Positions 46,425-55,266 of a stretch of DNA of 64,000 nt are shown piece after piece. The notes beneath the pieces were generated by a model that worked only from the letters and a program-made list of their open reading frames with translations, had not been told where the DNA came from and searched no databases. Source of the DNA: Spirosoma oryzicola (GTDB lineage Bacteria; Bacteroidota; Bacteroidia; Cytophagales; Spirosomataceae); the NCBI RefSeq assembly GCF_021233055.1, contig NZ_CP089538.1, positions 2,992,501 through 3,056,500 of the forward strand, written 5' to 3'. The translations under genes were made by a program, and so were the position numbers. Within the stretch, counting starts at the first letter, position 1; each line of letters starts with the position of its first letter.

Positions 46425-46652
46425 TTAATTGTCAATCAGAATTGTAGCAGCTTCGGATTTTCGCATGGCTAAACAATAGCCTGCCACGTTTAGGCAGATT
46501 GGATCGCCCAGTGGCGCTTTTCCACTTACGCACACTTCAGCTCCCGGCAAACAGCCCATTTCAAGTAGTTTAAGCGACATTAATTGATTGTCGAACGATT
46601 GAATAACCGCTCGCTCACCAATTTTCAAATCGGCAACGCTACGTTTGCTCAT
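46425..46652 (-). CDS. feoA: Ferrous iron transport protein A
   Basis: 75 residues, one SH3-like FeoA domain (LKIGERAVIQSF, LEMGCLPGAEVCV, PLGDPICLNVAGYCLAMRKSEAATI). FeoA is a small cytoplasmic accessory protein needed for FeoB-dependent Fe(II) uptake. It is upstream of feoB, with a 65-nt gap to the preferred feoB start. I could not find a reliable Fur box or promoter in the 147 nt upstream, although that stretch is AT-rich. Confidence 0.93.
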   Translation of the reverse strand: MSKRSVADLKIGERAVIQSFDNQLMSLKLLEMGCLPGAEVCVSGKAPLGDPICLNVAGYCLAMRKSEAATILIDN

Positions 46653-46799
46653 GGTACCGGGATCTTAAGCTTATTTAGATTCAGTTTAATTAACGCAAGA
46701 TTACAACGGAAAGTTTGGGTTTGCAAGGAGCATTTGAAAATATCTTACCCCATCCACTCTACTACTTTTATCGGTAACGACTTGCCCTTACGGGTTATT

Positions 46800-47567
46800 T
46801 TATCCAACTAAATCCCAGCCAAATCGTATAATCGTCGCCGTAATGACGAGCAGAAAAAAGATGCGGATGAATTGGTTGCCTTTCAGTATGGCCAGCCGGG
46901 CTCCGAAAAAAGCGCCACACAAATTAGCGACGGCCATCGGTATCGCTACAGCATACAGGATTGTACCTTCTTTGACAAAAAATAAAACGCTGGCGAGGTT
47001 AGTAGCGGCATTGACCAATTTAGCGTGCGCGCTGGCTTTTAAAAAGTCGAAGCCGATCAAGGCAATAAAGCCCAACACGAGAAAACTGCCCGTGCCAGGG
47101 CCAAAAAAGCCGTCGTAAAAGCCAATACAGGCACCCATTGCCCACATCCGTATGCGCTGCTGACGCGCAGGAACGGACTGACGCGTTACTTGACCAAATT
47201 CTTTTTTTGTCAGTGTATAGATAAAAACGGCAATGAGAATAACCAGCGCAAACGGCTTCATAAAACTGTTGGGCACCCGGGTAAGCGTCCAGGACCCCAA
47301 CCAGGAAGCGCCGAAAGCAATCGCCATCATCGGGGCAATAAATCGTCCGGCAACGGCTACCCGCCGACCGTACTGGAACGCGCCCATCAGGCTACCGCAT
47401 AGGGATGGTATTTTGGTTGAACCGATCAGCGTTGGAATAGGATATTGGGGTAAGGTAAACAGAATCGCGGGCGTTTGAATCAGGCCGCCCCCACCAATGA
47501 TGGCATCCACAAAACCAGCTAAAAACGAGAAACCGCAGAGAAGCAGAACAACTGAATAATCCATCAC
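46800..47567 (-). CDS. Sulfite exporter TauE/SafE family permease (TSUP)
   Basis: 255 residues with about eight membrane helices arranged as a repeated half. The motifs GFVDAIIGGGGLIQTPAIL near the N-terminus and GFYDGFFGPGTGSF in the second half are characteristic. Members export or import small organosulfur or C2 compounds such as sulfite or sulfoacetate; the substrate is not predictable. It sits upstream of feoA on the same strand, separated by 147 nt. Confidence 0.92.
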   Translation of the reverse strand: MMDYSVVLLLCGFSFLAGFVDAIIGGGGLIQTPAILFTLPQYPIPTLIGSTKIPSLCGSLMGAFQYGRRVAVAGRFIAPMMAIAFGASWLGSWTLTRVPNSFMKPFALVILIAVFIYTLTKKEFGQVTRQSVPARQQRIRMWAMGACIGFYDGFFGPGTGSFLVLGFIALIGFDFLKASAHAKLVNAATNLASVLFFVKEGTILYAVAIPMAVANLCGAFFGARLAILKGNQFIRIFFLLVITATIIRFGWDLVG

Positions 47568-47639
47568 GAATAACTCTTACCGCACGTTGACAGGTCCAAA
47601 CCAGACTACGCTGAGTAAAAGCCAACGCCATTTAAGGAG

Positions 47640-47647
47640 CAAATATA
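47640..47647 (-). promoter_or_regulatory. -7 promoter element for the TauE/SafE gene
   Basis: TATATTTG on the minus strand, 72 nt upstream of the ATG. No -33 match. Confidence 0.4.
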
Positions 47648-47823
47648 GTGATGTCTCGACGAACGTGATTCATGCGGCATGTACCAAGGGCTCTGTCCTG
47701 GTCGCTGTCAATAATCGGTTTGTCGTTTTGCCTGACAGCGCTCACGGGGTTCTATGACAACGATCATCAGCTTTAAGAACACAGAATACAAAACTATTTC
47801 TTTTTCGCATCGGCATTGCGCCG

Positions 47824-47831
47824 TAAATTTG
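47824..47831 (+). promoter_or_regulatory. -7 promoter element for the ccm operon
   Basis: TAAATTTG ends 18 nt before the ccmB ATG. A TTTTTC stretch near 47801 is a poor -33 match. Confidence 0.5.
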
Positions 47832-47849
47832 CAGTCGTAAACGAATGAC

Positions 47850-48524
47850 ATGACCGATTCAGTACGACAGTTGAGTGCGTTGATGCGTAAAGAGTTTCTG
47901 CTCGAGTGGCGGCAACGCTACGCGCTCAACGGGATGCTATTATACATTGTCGGGGCGGTGTTTGTGTGCTACCTGAGTTTTAATGCCCGTCGTGGTCAAT
48001 TGACGCCGATTGTCTGGAACACCCTGTTTTGGATTATTCTTTTGTTCACGGCGATCAACGCTATTGCGAAAAGCTTCGTGCAGGAACGCGCTGGCCGACA
48101 ATTGTATTACTATATTCTGGCAAGTCCTGAGCAGATCATTATCTCAAAAATACTGTACAATACGGCCCTGATGCTCGTGTTGGCCTTGCTGGGATTTGGC
48201 GTCTACGCCTTTGTACTGGGCAATCCGGTTCAGGACGTAACGCTCTATCTGCTTACGTTGATCCTGGGTGCTATTGGTTTCGCGGCTTCGCTGACGCTCG
48301 TTTCGGGCATTGCTAGCAAAGCCGAGAATCCAGCGACGCTCATGGCGGTGTTAAGTTTCCCGATTATTCTTCCGCTGCTGCTGATGCTGCTGAAAATATC
48401 GAAAAATGCGCTCGATGGGCTTGATCGTGGTTCAAGCTGGGACGAGATCGGAATCGTACTCGCCATCGACGCCATTGTTTTAACATTATCCTGGCTGTTA
48501 TTTCCGTTTTTATGGCGGAGCTAA
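47850..48524 (+). CDS. ccmB: Heme exporter protein CcmB
   Basis: The membrane subunit of the CcmAB ABC transporter, which releases holo-CcmE from the CcmC complex in System I cytochrome c maturation. 224 residues with six membrane helices. Typical segments are LMRKEFLLEWRQRYALNGMLLY, ERAGRQLYYYILASPEQIIISK and LVSGIASKAENPATLMAVLSFPIILPLLLM. The ATPase CcmA is not next to it or elsewhere in the window. It is the first gene of the ccm operon. Confidence 0.93.
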   Translation: MTDSVRQLSALMRKEFLLEWRQRYALNGMLLYIVGAVFVCYLSFNARRGQLTPIVWNTLFWIILLFTAINAIAKSFVQERAGRQLYYYILASPEQIIISKILYNTALMLVLALLGFGVYAFVLGNPVQDVTLYLLTLILGAIGFAASLTLVSGIASKAENPATLMAVLSFPIILPLLLMLLKISKNALDGLDRGSSWDEIGIVLAIDAIVLTLSWLLFPFLWRS

Positions 48525-48525
48525 C

Positions 48526-48583
48526 GTAACGCGGACATCTCCGCTTACTTACATTAACTATACGGACAGAACGTCCGTGTTAC
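48526..48583. repeat. Pair of REP-like palindromes between ccmB and ccmC
   Basis: Two imperfect palindromes: GCGGA/TCCGC core within 48526-48548, and ACGGAC/GTCCGT (48562-48567 with 48573-48578) within 48561-48583. Both end in the sequence GTAAC or its complement and share the core CGGAC. A third related copy lies at 59958-59984. They fill the space between the ccmB stop and the ccmC ATG. Confidence 0.55.
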
Positions 48584-48585
48584 TT

Positions 48586-49245
48586 ATGAAAAAGAACTGG
48601 TGGAAAGCCCTTTCGGTCCTTATTCTGACCTATGTGATACTACAGGGGTTGCTGGGTGTCGTACCCCGTCAGCCCATTCTCAACGAAAGCATTCGCAACG
48701 TGTATTTTCACGTTCCGCTTTGGTTTGGTATGATCATTCTGCTTCTGACATCGGCGGTTTACTCAATTCGTTACCTGCGAAATGGTCGGCTCACTGACGA
48801 TCTGGTAGCCATCGAATTTGCCAATACGGCGATTCTGTTTGGTCTGCTGGGCTGCGCGACGGGTTCGTTATGGGCTAATTTTACCTGGGGTGACCCCTGG
48901 CCTAATGATCCTAAACTAAACAGCGTTGCGGTTGGTATGCTGCTTTATCTGGCTTATCTGATTTTGCGCGGCTCGTTCGACGATGAACAGCGCCGTGCTC
49001 GCATTTCGGCGGTTTATAACATCTTTGCGTTTGCCGTTTTTGTTCCGCTTATTTTCATCGTTCCTCGCCTGAATGATTCGCTACACCCCGGTAATGGTGG
49101 CAATCCAGCGTTTGGCAAATACGACATGGATAACAACTTACGCATGGTGTTTTATCCGGCCATTATTGGCTTTACGCTTCTGGGCGTATGGATTACCGAG
49201 TTGCGGGTCCGGCTCCGGCGGATAAAACTAGCGCTCGAAGAATAA
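48586..49245 (+). CDS. ccmC: Heme exporter protein CcmC
   Basis: Positions haem for attachment to CcmE on the periplasmic face. 219 residues with six membrane helices. The haem-ligand histidines are likely in HVPLWFGM and SLHPGN. The WWD region reads WGDPWPNDPK, a divergent form of the WGTWWVWD pattern of proteobacterial CcmC. I take ATG 48586 as start; a GTG at 48577 would lie inside a palindrome. It is the second gene of the ccm operon. Confidence 0.92.
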   Translation: MKKNWWKALSVLILTYVILQGLLGVVPRQPILNESIRNVYFHVPLWFGMIILLLTSAVYSIRYLRNGRLTDDLVAIEFANTAILFGLLGCATGSLWANFTWGDPWPNDPKLNSVAVGMLLYLAYLILRGSFDDEQRRARISAVYNIFAFAVFVPLIFIVPRLNDSLHPGNGGNPAFGKYDMDNNLRMVFYPAIIGFTLLGVWITELRVRLRRIKLALEE

Positions 49246-49316
49246 TTCTGTGGGTGTAAACCGGAATGATTCTTTATATTTTTACGTTATTTTTTTGACT
49301 TCTTGTTCTTATTCAA

Positions 49317-49601
49317 ATGCGACTGTCTTTTCTGACGAAAGCCCCACTAGCAGCCCTTCTTCTACTGGGCCATACTCTAATGGCTCAACAGCCTGTATCG
49401 GACGGCGTTGAGATGGCCGACAAGCTCCGGGCCGATGGTAAAATATGGGTGGTGGTGGCTGTCATCGCAGCCGTATTTGTGGGCATCATCGTTTATCTCG
49501 TTCGGCTCGACCGCCAAATCGGGAAGCTGGAGGATGAGGTCAAAGGCCAACGAAGAAACGTAACGGATACACCTGAGCGGACTAAAAATGCCATTCATTA
49601 A
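49317..49601 (+). CDS. ccmD: CcmD-family membrane protein
   Basis: 94 residues. An N-terminal hydrophobic segment ending LMAQ looks like a signal peptide, followed by one membrane helix (IWVVVAVIAAVFVGIIVYLVRLDRQI) and a charged tail. In System I, CcmD stabilises the CcmABC complex. Position between ccmC and ccmE and the helix-plus-LDRQI pattern support the call; it is longer than proteobacterial CcmD. Confidence 0.8.
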   Translation: MRLSFLTKAPLAALLLLGHTLMAQQPVSDGVEMADKLRADGKIWVVVAVIAAVFVGIIVYLVRLDRQIGKLEDEVKGQRRNVTDTPERTKNAIH

Positions 49602-49647
49602 TCAGTAGACCCGCTTATTTTTAGTTAACCTATCTTGTTTCACAGTT

Positions 49648-50088
49648 ATGAAACTCTCTCACATTTTCGGGATTATTGTTATTGCATTAGCCATTGGTAT
49701 CATTGTTGCAACGGCGGGTGATGCCAGTTCCTACGTTACCTTTAAACAAGCGGCCGAACTTGCTCAAGATGGCGACGATAAGATGATTCACGTCGTTGGT
49801 AAGGTTCAGAAAGATGCCCAAGGACGGGTTACGGACATGCTTTATGATCCTGCTATCGACCCAAACCACTTTGAGTTTACGCTGATCGACAATGAAAACC
49901 GGGCGCAGAAGGTTGTTTTCAACAGTCCTAAGCCACAGGATTTTGAGCGTTCCGAGCAAGTTGTCATCATCGGGGCAATGAAAGGGGATCACTTCCAGTG
50001 CGATAAGATTTTGCTAAAATGTCCGTCTAAGTACCAGGAAAATAAGCTGGAAACAACCGAACACGAAGCCAAAACAGCCCAACTTTAA
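49648..50088 (+). CDS. ccmE: Cytochrome c maturation haem chaperone CcmE, CXXXY form
   Basis: 146 residues. An N-terminal membrane anchor (IFGIIVIALAIGIIVATAG) is followed by a periplasmic OB-fold domain that carries haem to CcmF. In classical CcmE the haem is bound covalently to a histidine in HXXXY. Here the corresponding segment LLKCPSKY has cysteine at C125 and tyrosine at Y129, so it is the CXXXY variant. An extra cysteine (C118) lies seven residues upstream. The short charged tail after Y129 lacks the long flexible C-terminus of E. coli CcmE. Confidence 0.93.
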   Translation: MKLSHIFGIIVIALAIGIIVATAGDASSYVTFKQAAELAQDGDDKMIHVVGKVQKDAQGRVTDMLYDPAIDPNHFEFTLIDNENRAQKVVFNSPKPQDFERSEQVVIIGAMKGDHFQCDKILLKCPSKYQENKLETTEHEAKTAQL

Positions 50089-50128
50089 AAGGCTTTCAGC
50101 TTACAGCTTTTCCCACTGAAAATTAAAC

Positions 50129-52789
50129 ATGATACATACAACAGTCGGGCAACTCGGCCATTTTTTTGTTATTCTGTCCTTCGTTACTGCGCTGGTAGCG
50201 ACAGTGGCTTATTTTATTTCGTCGCTTGGTCGACGGACTGCGAAGCAGGCAATACCCGTTGAAGAACCCCAGCTTGCGTACGCGGGCGAATCGTCGTTCG
50301 GGGGAAAAACGGCCAAGCGGAAAGCTCCTGTCCAGGCAGCCAGCCCTTCTGCTCCCGAGAAGGACGACTGGAAAAAGCTGGCTCGGTGGGCTTTTTATAT
50401 CCACGGTGCGGCTGTCGTTGGGGTGGCTGCCAGTCTGTTTTATATCATCTACAATCATTACTTCGAGTACCACTACGCCTGGAGTCACTCGTCGCGGGCG
50501 TTGCCGGTTCACTACATGATTTCGTGCTTCTGGGAAGGTCAGGAAGGCTCGTTTCTGCTCTGGCTGTTCTGGAACGCAACGCTGGGCGTTATTTTGACCC
50601 GTACCAGTGGTAGCCAGTGGGAAGCGCCGATGATGACCGTGTTTGCCTTGGTGCAGGCTTTTCTGGCATCGATGATTCTCGGCGTTGTTTTTGGTGGCAC
50701 CTTTAAGCTTGGCTCCTCACCGTTCCTGCTGCTGTCGGAAGCCATGCCCGACGCCCCGATCTTTACGGCAGACCCGACCTTTGTGCCCAAAGATGGCAAT
50801 GGTCTGAACCCGCTGCTCCAGAACTACTGGATGGTTATCCACCCGCCTACGACCTTTTTGGGGTACGCCCTGACGCTGGTTCCGTTTTCGTACTGCATTG
50901 CCGGACTTTGGCGCAATGAGCCCTTTGCGTGGATTCGCCCGGCCCTGCCCTGGACGTTGATTGGTGGTCTGGTACTTGGTACGGCTATTATGATGGGTGG
51001 CTACTGGGCTTACGAAACCCTTAACTTCGGTGGCTACTGGAACTGGGACCCCGTCGAAAACTCGGTTTATGTACCCTGGCTGGTCTTGGTTGGCTCCCTA
51101 CATGCAATGCTGATAGCCAAACGCAGCTCAACGGGACTAAAAACGACGATTATTTTGAGCATCAGCACCTTCCTGCTCATTCTGTATTCTACGTTCCTCA
51201 CCCGTAGCGGTATTTTGGGGAATGCATCCGTACACTCCTTTACGGATCTGGGCTTATCCGGACAGTTACTGGTTTATCTGCTGGTATTCGTTGGTCTGGC
51301 TGTGGTCTTAGCCGTGAGCAAGTGGAAATATATTCCAACCGACGAACAGGAAGCGTCGGTTTACACTAAAGAATTCTGGTTGTTTATTGGCGCTACGGTG
51401 CTGTGTTTGGCGGCTTTTCAGGTCATTGCCACCACGTCGATTCCAGTCTACAACAAGATTCTGGAGTCGTTCGGAAAGGTTTCGAACCTGGCCCTGCCCG
51501 CTGATCAGATTAGCCACTACAACAAATTCCAGGTTTGGTTCTTTGTCGTCATTGCCTTGCTGACGGGCGTTGGGCAATTCATGTGGTGGCGAAAACTGGA
51601 AAACAAAAAATGGGATGCGCTGATTACACCGGGGATTATAACCCTGCTTATCAGTGCCGGTCTGATTGCGTTCGGATCGATCAAAAATCCGGTTTACATG
51701 GCCTTGTTGGTTGCGTCGGTCTTCGCGCTTGTCACCAACGGTACCATTCTCCTTGGTATCGTACGGGGCAACTACCGTCTGTCGGGCGGAGCGATCGCAC
51801 ACATGGGTATGGCGTTGATGCTCATCGGTATCCTGTATTCGGCGGGCTACTCAAAAGTTATTTCGATTAATACGAGCGGATTACTGATTTCCAAACAGGA
51901 CGAGTTTACCAAAAACGACAACAAGGAAAACAAAGAAAATACGCTGCTCTGGCTCAACCAGCCCGAACGGATGGGGACTTATCAGCTTACTTACCGTGGC
52001 CAGCGGATTGAAGCACGCGACGTTCCCGGCTACATTCCCCGCAAAGACGTGATGGTCATTGAGGGTGACTTCCACGGTATCGCGCAACGTGACATCGAGC
52101 AGAACGGCAAAGTGTACCACAAAAAAGGAGACACGCTCGCGCTTTATCCGGAAAACACGTATTACGAAGTAGAATACCGGGAGCCAAGCGGCAAGGTATT
52201 TAGCCTCTACCCGCGTGCCCAGGTGAATGAGCGCATGGGTCTGTTAGCCTCTCCGGACACACGCCATAAGGTTGACCGGGACATTTATACGTACGTCAAT
52301 TCCGTACCCGACCCAACTGCCGAAAACAAATGGGAAAAAACAGAAACGTACAGTGTGGCGATCAAAGACACGTTCTACCTGAATGATTACGTGGCTATTC
52401 TGGATGACGTTGTTCGGACCAATGAAGTTGAAGGTATGGAAATTGGTCCGACTGACGCGGCTGTGCGCGCTCGTGTTCGGGTGTTGAGCAAAACAGGAGA
52501 GCAAACACTGAGTCCGGCTTTTGTTATCAAGAACCGCATGGTAGCTCACCCCGCCGAAATGAGCGATGAATTAGGCGTTCGTATCCAGTTGAACGAAATT
52601 GATCCCCGCACGGGTAAGTTTACCTTCGCCGTTAACCGGACGCAGCGAGATTACATCGTCATGAAAGCGTTCGAAAAACCGTTGATCAACGTACTTTGGG
52701 TCGGCACGCTCATTGTTATCCTGGGCTTCCTGATTTCGGCGGTTCGGCGGTATCGTGAGTTTAGCAAGATGCGCGACAAAATGATTTAA
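50129..52789 (+). CDS. ccmF: Cytochrome c maturation protein CcmF
   Basis: The haem lyase core that attaches haem to apocytochromes. 886 residues, longer than proteobacterial CcmF (~650), mainly because of a hydrophilic loop at ~40-90 and a large periplasmic C-terminal domain (about 590-845) before the last helix. The WWD motif is GGYWNWDPVEN (about 305-315), and histidine-bearing loops include WSHSSRALPVHY and WMVIHPPTTFLGY. It starts at ATG 50129, 40 nt after ccmE. Confidence 0.95.
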   Translation: MIHTTVGQLGHFFVILSFVTALVATVAYFISSLGRRTAKQAIPVEEPQLAYAGESSFGGKTAKRKAPVQAASPSAPEKDDWKKLARWAFYIHGAAVVGVAASLFYIIYNHYFEYHYAWSHSSRALPVHYMISCFWEGQEGSFLLWLFWNATLGVILTRTSGSQWEAPMMTVFALVQAFLASMILGVVFGGTFKLGSSPFLLLSEAMPDAPIFTADPTFVPKDGNGLNPLLQNYWMVIHPPTTFLGYALTLVPFSYCIAGLWRNEPFAWIRPALPWTLIGGLVLGTAIMMGGYWAYETLNFGGYWNWDPVENSVYVPWLVLVGSLHAMLIAKRSSTGLKTTIILSISTFLLILYSTFLTRSGILGNASVHSFTDLGLSGQLLVYLLVFVGLAVVLAVSKWKYIPTDEQEASVYTKEFWLFIGATVLCLAAFQVIATTSIPVYNKILESFGKVSNLALPADQISHYNKFQVWFFVVIALLTGVGQFMWWRKLENKKWDALITPGIITLLISAGLIAFGSIKNPVYMALLVASVFALVTNGTILLGIVRGNYRLSGGAIAHMGMALMLIGILYSAGYSKVISINTSGLLISKQDEFTKNDNKENKENTLLWLNQPERMGTYQLTYRGQRIEARDVPGYIPRKDVMVIEGDFHGIAQRDIEQNGKVYHKKGDTLALYPENTYYEVEYREPSGKVFSLYPRAQVNERMGLLASPDTRHKVDRDIYTYVNSVPDPTAENKWEKTETYSVAIKDTFYLNDYVAILDDVVRTNEVEGMEIGPTDAAVRARVRVLSKTGEQTLSPAFVIKNRMVAHPAEMSDELGVRIQLNEIDPRTGKFTFAVNRTQRDYIVMKAFEKPLINVLWVGTLIVILGFLISAVRRYREFSKMRDKMI

Positions 52790-53023
52790 ATGAAACTAAA
52801 GCTTTCTGAAATACTGCTGCTCTCGGCGGGGGCCGGATTCCTGATTCTGTGGATTGCCGAATACCAGCGGACAACATTTGCCGAGAGTTATTGGTTGTTG
52901 ATGCTGTGTTTAGGCTTTCTACTGGCTTTCCAGTACGTAAAAAATAAACGGCTTGAACGCGAAAAAACGGTCTCTCCAACCATCAAGCAGATGCTGGAAG
53001 ACCGGAAGAAAAAGAAAAAATAA
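52790..53023 (+). CDS. Small membrane protein following ccmF
   Basis: 77 residues. Its ATG directly follows the ccmF stop codon with no spacing, which implies translational coupling. Two membrane helices (LSEILLLSAGAGFLILWIAEY; WLLMLCLGFLLAFQYV) are followed by a very basic tail (KNKRLEREK, EDRKKKKK) that should be cytoplasmic. I do not recognise the family. Its position suggests an accessory role in haem handling, which is an inference. Confidence 0.7.
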   Translation: MKLKLSEILLLSAGAGFLILWIAEYQRTTFAESYWLLMLCLGFLLAFQYVKNKRLEREKTVSPTIKQMLEDRKKKKK

Positions 53024-53034
53024 CGACTGGTTTG

Positions 53035-53042
53035 TAGTTTTG
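53035..53042 (+). promoter_or_regulatory. -7 promoter element for gldE
   Basis: TAGTTTTG, 48 nt upstream of the TTG start. This suggests gldE has its own promoter within the run of plus-strand genes. Confidence 0.45.
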
Positions 53043-53089
53043 GGTCAAGAACGATAAATCAGGCGTTATACAACCAAAACTACAACCCA

Positions 53090-54379
53090 TTGGAATCCTA
53101 CGCGTTGCTCTTTGGAGCGTTACTGGCTCTTGTGCTAGCCGGGTTTTTCTCGGCAGTAGAAATGGCTTACGTATCGGTCAATCGACTGTATTTTGAAATA
53201 CACGGTAAACAAGGTCCCCTCGGCGAGAAACTGGTATCGAGTTTTCTGCGGAATCCGGTCTTGTTTGTTGGCACAACGCTGACAGGAAATACGTTATTTC
53301 TGGTACTATACACGGTATTAGGCGTTATGGCGCTGAATCCGTTACTGATGAGCATCTTACCCAGCGCCTGGTCTGCTCATCAGTTTGTCTTTATCACCAT
53401 TGAGACGCTGGTACTGACGGTGATTTTTTTACCGTTCGCCGATTACTTACCCAAAAGTCTGGCGCTGATACATCCCGACCGATTTCTGGAAGCGCTGGCC
53501 GTTCCGCTTTGGGTTCTTTATAAGTCCATTGCCCCGCTCGTGCGTATTCTGGTCGGAACAGCCCGTTTTGTTATTCATTACATCCTTGGCAGAAGTAATC
53601 CGGAAATTCGGCCCGTTTTTGGGCTCACGGATCTGAACCAGTACCTTCAACAACTCAATCAAAAAGCTGACCCTGAGGAAGAACTGGAAATCGATACGCA
53701 GATTTTCAACAATGCCATCGAGTTTCGCGACGTTCGCGTTCGGGACTGTCTGATTCCCCGCACGGAAATTACGGCAATTGAGGTAGACGATACGACGGAG
53801 GAACTACGGCAGGCTTTTCAGGATAGCGGCCATTCAAAAATTCTTATTTACCGTGACACCATCGATGACGTAATTGGCTATTGTCATGCGTTGGCTTTGT
53901 TTCAGAAACCAGCAACGGTCGAGGAAATTATAACACCAATCATTACGGTTCCGGAGACCATGCCCGCCCAGGATCTGCTGCTTCGCTTTTTGTCGGAGCA
54001 CAAGAGTTTAGCGCTCGTCGTTGATGAATTTGGGGGTACGGCGGGTATTGTCAGTCTGGAAGATATGGTCGAGCAGATTTTCGGGGAAATCCAGGACGAG
54101 TACGACACGAACGAGGACTGGATCGAACAGCAGCTCGACGATCACACCTGGCTCTTGAGTGCCCGTCACGAAATTGAGCATCTGAACGAAACCTACGGAT
54201 GGGCTATTCCCGAAGGAAGCTACGATACACTGGGTGGTCTAATTTTACAAACGAACGAAGATTTACCCCATGTCGGTGAAATAATCGAATTAGCACCGTT
54301 TACGTTTACGATTGTGACGATGGATGGCACCCGAATAGGTACAGTAAGAGTTCGTCTGAATCCGAAACACGCAGATTAA
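53090..54379 (+). CDS. gldE: Gliding motility-associated protein GldE (CNNM/CBS/CorC family)
   Basis: 429 residues of the same family as the gene at 29280: a CNNM/DUF21 membrane domain (ESYALLFGALLALVLAGFFSAVEMAYVSVNRL), CBS pair (~200-325, with VDEFGGTAGIVSLEDMVEQIFGEI) and a C-terminal CorC domain. The N-terminus and the YLPKSLALIHPDRFLE segment resemble GldE proteins, which in Flavobacterium assist gliding. Many non-gliding relatives also carry it. The start is TTG at 53090; the next ATG (residue 24) would cut off the first helix. Confidence 0.83.
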   Translation: MESYALLFGALLALVLAGFFSAVEMAYVSVNRLYFEIHGKQGPLGEKLVSSFLRNPVLFVGTTLTGNTLFLVLYTVLGVMALNPLLMSILPSAWSAHQFVFITIETLVLTVIFLPFADYLPKSLALIHPDRFLEALAVPLWVLYKSIAPLVRILVGTARFVIHYILGRSNPEIRPVFGLTDLNQYLQQLNQKADPEEELEIDTQIFNNAIEFRDVRVRDCLIPRTEITAIEVDDTTEELRQAFQDSGHSKILIYRDTIDDVIGYCHALALFQKPATVEEIITPIITVPETMPAQDLLLRFLSEHKSLALVVDEFGGTAGIVSLEDMVEQIFGEIQDEYDTNEDWIEQQLDDHTWLLSARHEIEHLNETYGWAIPEGSYDTLGGLILQTNEDLPHVGEIIELAPFTFTIVTMDGTRIGTVRVRLNPKHAD

Positions 54380-54477
54380 CCGGCAAGATAACTTCAGCGG
54401 ATGGCAGTTGTACCAGTTCGATGACAATTCTGCGGTGGAGTTTAAGTAATCAGTAGAGCGGTCTGCTTTCCTTTTCC

Positions 54478-54485
54478 TAATTTTG
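54478..54485 (+). promoter_or_regulatory. -7 promoter element for pyrE
   Basis: TAATTTTG lies 22 nt before the GTG start; no -33 TTG at the right distance. Confidence 0.5.
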
Positions 54486-54507
54486 GGCCCGTAACTAATT
54501 GCTTCTT

Positions 54508-55146
54508 GTGAATTCACTATCGACTCCGCAGGCCGTTGCCCGGCATCTACTCTCGGTACAAGCCATCCGTTTACAACCCGATACACCATTTACCTGGAGT
54601 TCGGGCTGGAAATCGCCCATCTACTGCGACAACCGTGTCACACTGGCCTACCCCGACGTTCGAACGTACATTAAAAATGCACTGGCCGACCGCATCCGGA
54701 ACGAATTTCCATCGGCGCAGGTAATTGCGGGCGTCGCGACGGCGGGAATCCCGCAAGGTGCCTTAGTAGCCGATGCGTTGAATCTTCCTTACTGCTACGT
54801 CCGGCCCGAACCCAAAGCGCACGGGATGGGCAAACAGATTGAAGGACGGCTGGAAGCTGGTCAGCGCGTGGTGGTCATCGAAGATCTGATCTCGACGGGT
54901 GGTAGTTCGCTTAAAGTTGTTGACGCCCTTCGTGCAGCAGGAGCCGACGTACTTGGTATGGCCGCTATTTTTACGTACGGCTTTCCGCTGGCAGCTCAGA
55001 ATTTTGCCAACAAAAATGTTCAGCTGGTCTGCCTGAGTGATTACAACGTTTTACTGACCGAAGCACAGGAACTCGATTATATTTCTACCGATGCACTGGC
55101 TTCGCTCGCTGCCTGGCGCGAAAATCCCGCCGACTGGGGAAAGTAG
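54508..55146 (+). CDS. pyrE: Orotate phosphoribosyltransferase
   Basis: Joins orotate and PRPP to form orotidine monophosphate in pyrimidine synthesis. 212 residues. The PRPP-binding motif is VVVIEDLISTGGSS (about 128-141), and the flexible loop is YVRPEPKAHGMGKQIEG. WSSGWKSPIYCDNR is the conserved orotate-binding start. No ATG exists upstream of the conserved core. A GTG at 54508 (MNSLSTPQ) is preferred; a TTG at 54499 is also in frame. The OsmC gene follows. Confidence 0.93.
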   Translation: MNSLSTPQAVARHLLSVQAIRLQPDTPFTWSSGWKSPIYCDNRVTLAYPDVRTYIKNALADRIRNEFPSAQVIAGVATAGIPQGALVADALNLPYCYVRPEPKAHGMGKQIEGRLEAGQRVVVIEDLISTGGSSLKVVDALRAAGADVLGMAAIFTYGFPLAAQNFANKNVQLVCLSDYNVLLTEAQELDYISTDALASLAAWRENPADWGK

Positions 55147-55266
55147 ATCGTATCTAAATTGGGGCTAGTGGTTAGCTCGTCAAAAACATTCTATGGTGAA
55201 CCGGTTGTTTATACGTCATTGACTACCGCCGGCAATTCACGACCGCTAACCACCTCCCACTCTTCT

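Noticed and set aside
46653..46799. Possible Fur box upstream of feoA
   Set aside because: The region is AT-rich but I could not find a convincing 19-bp palindrome.
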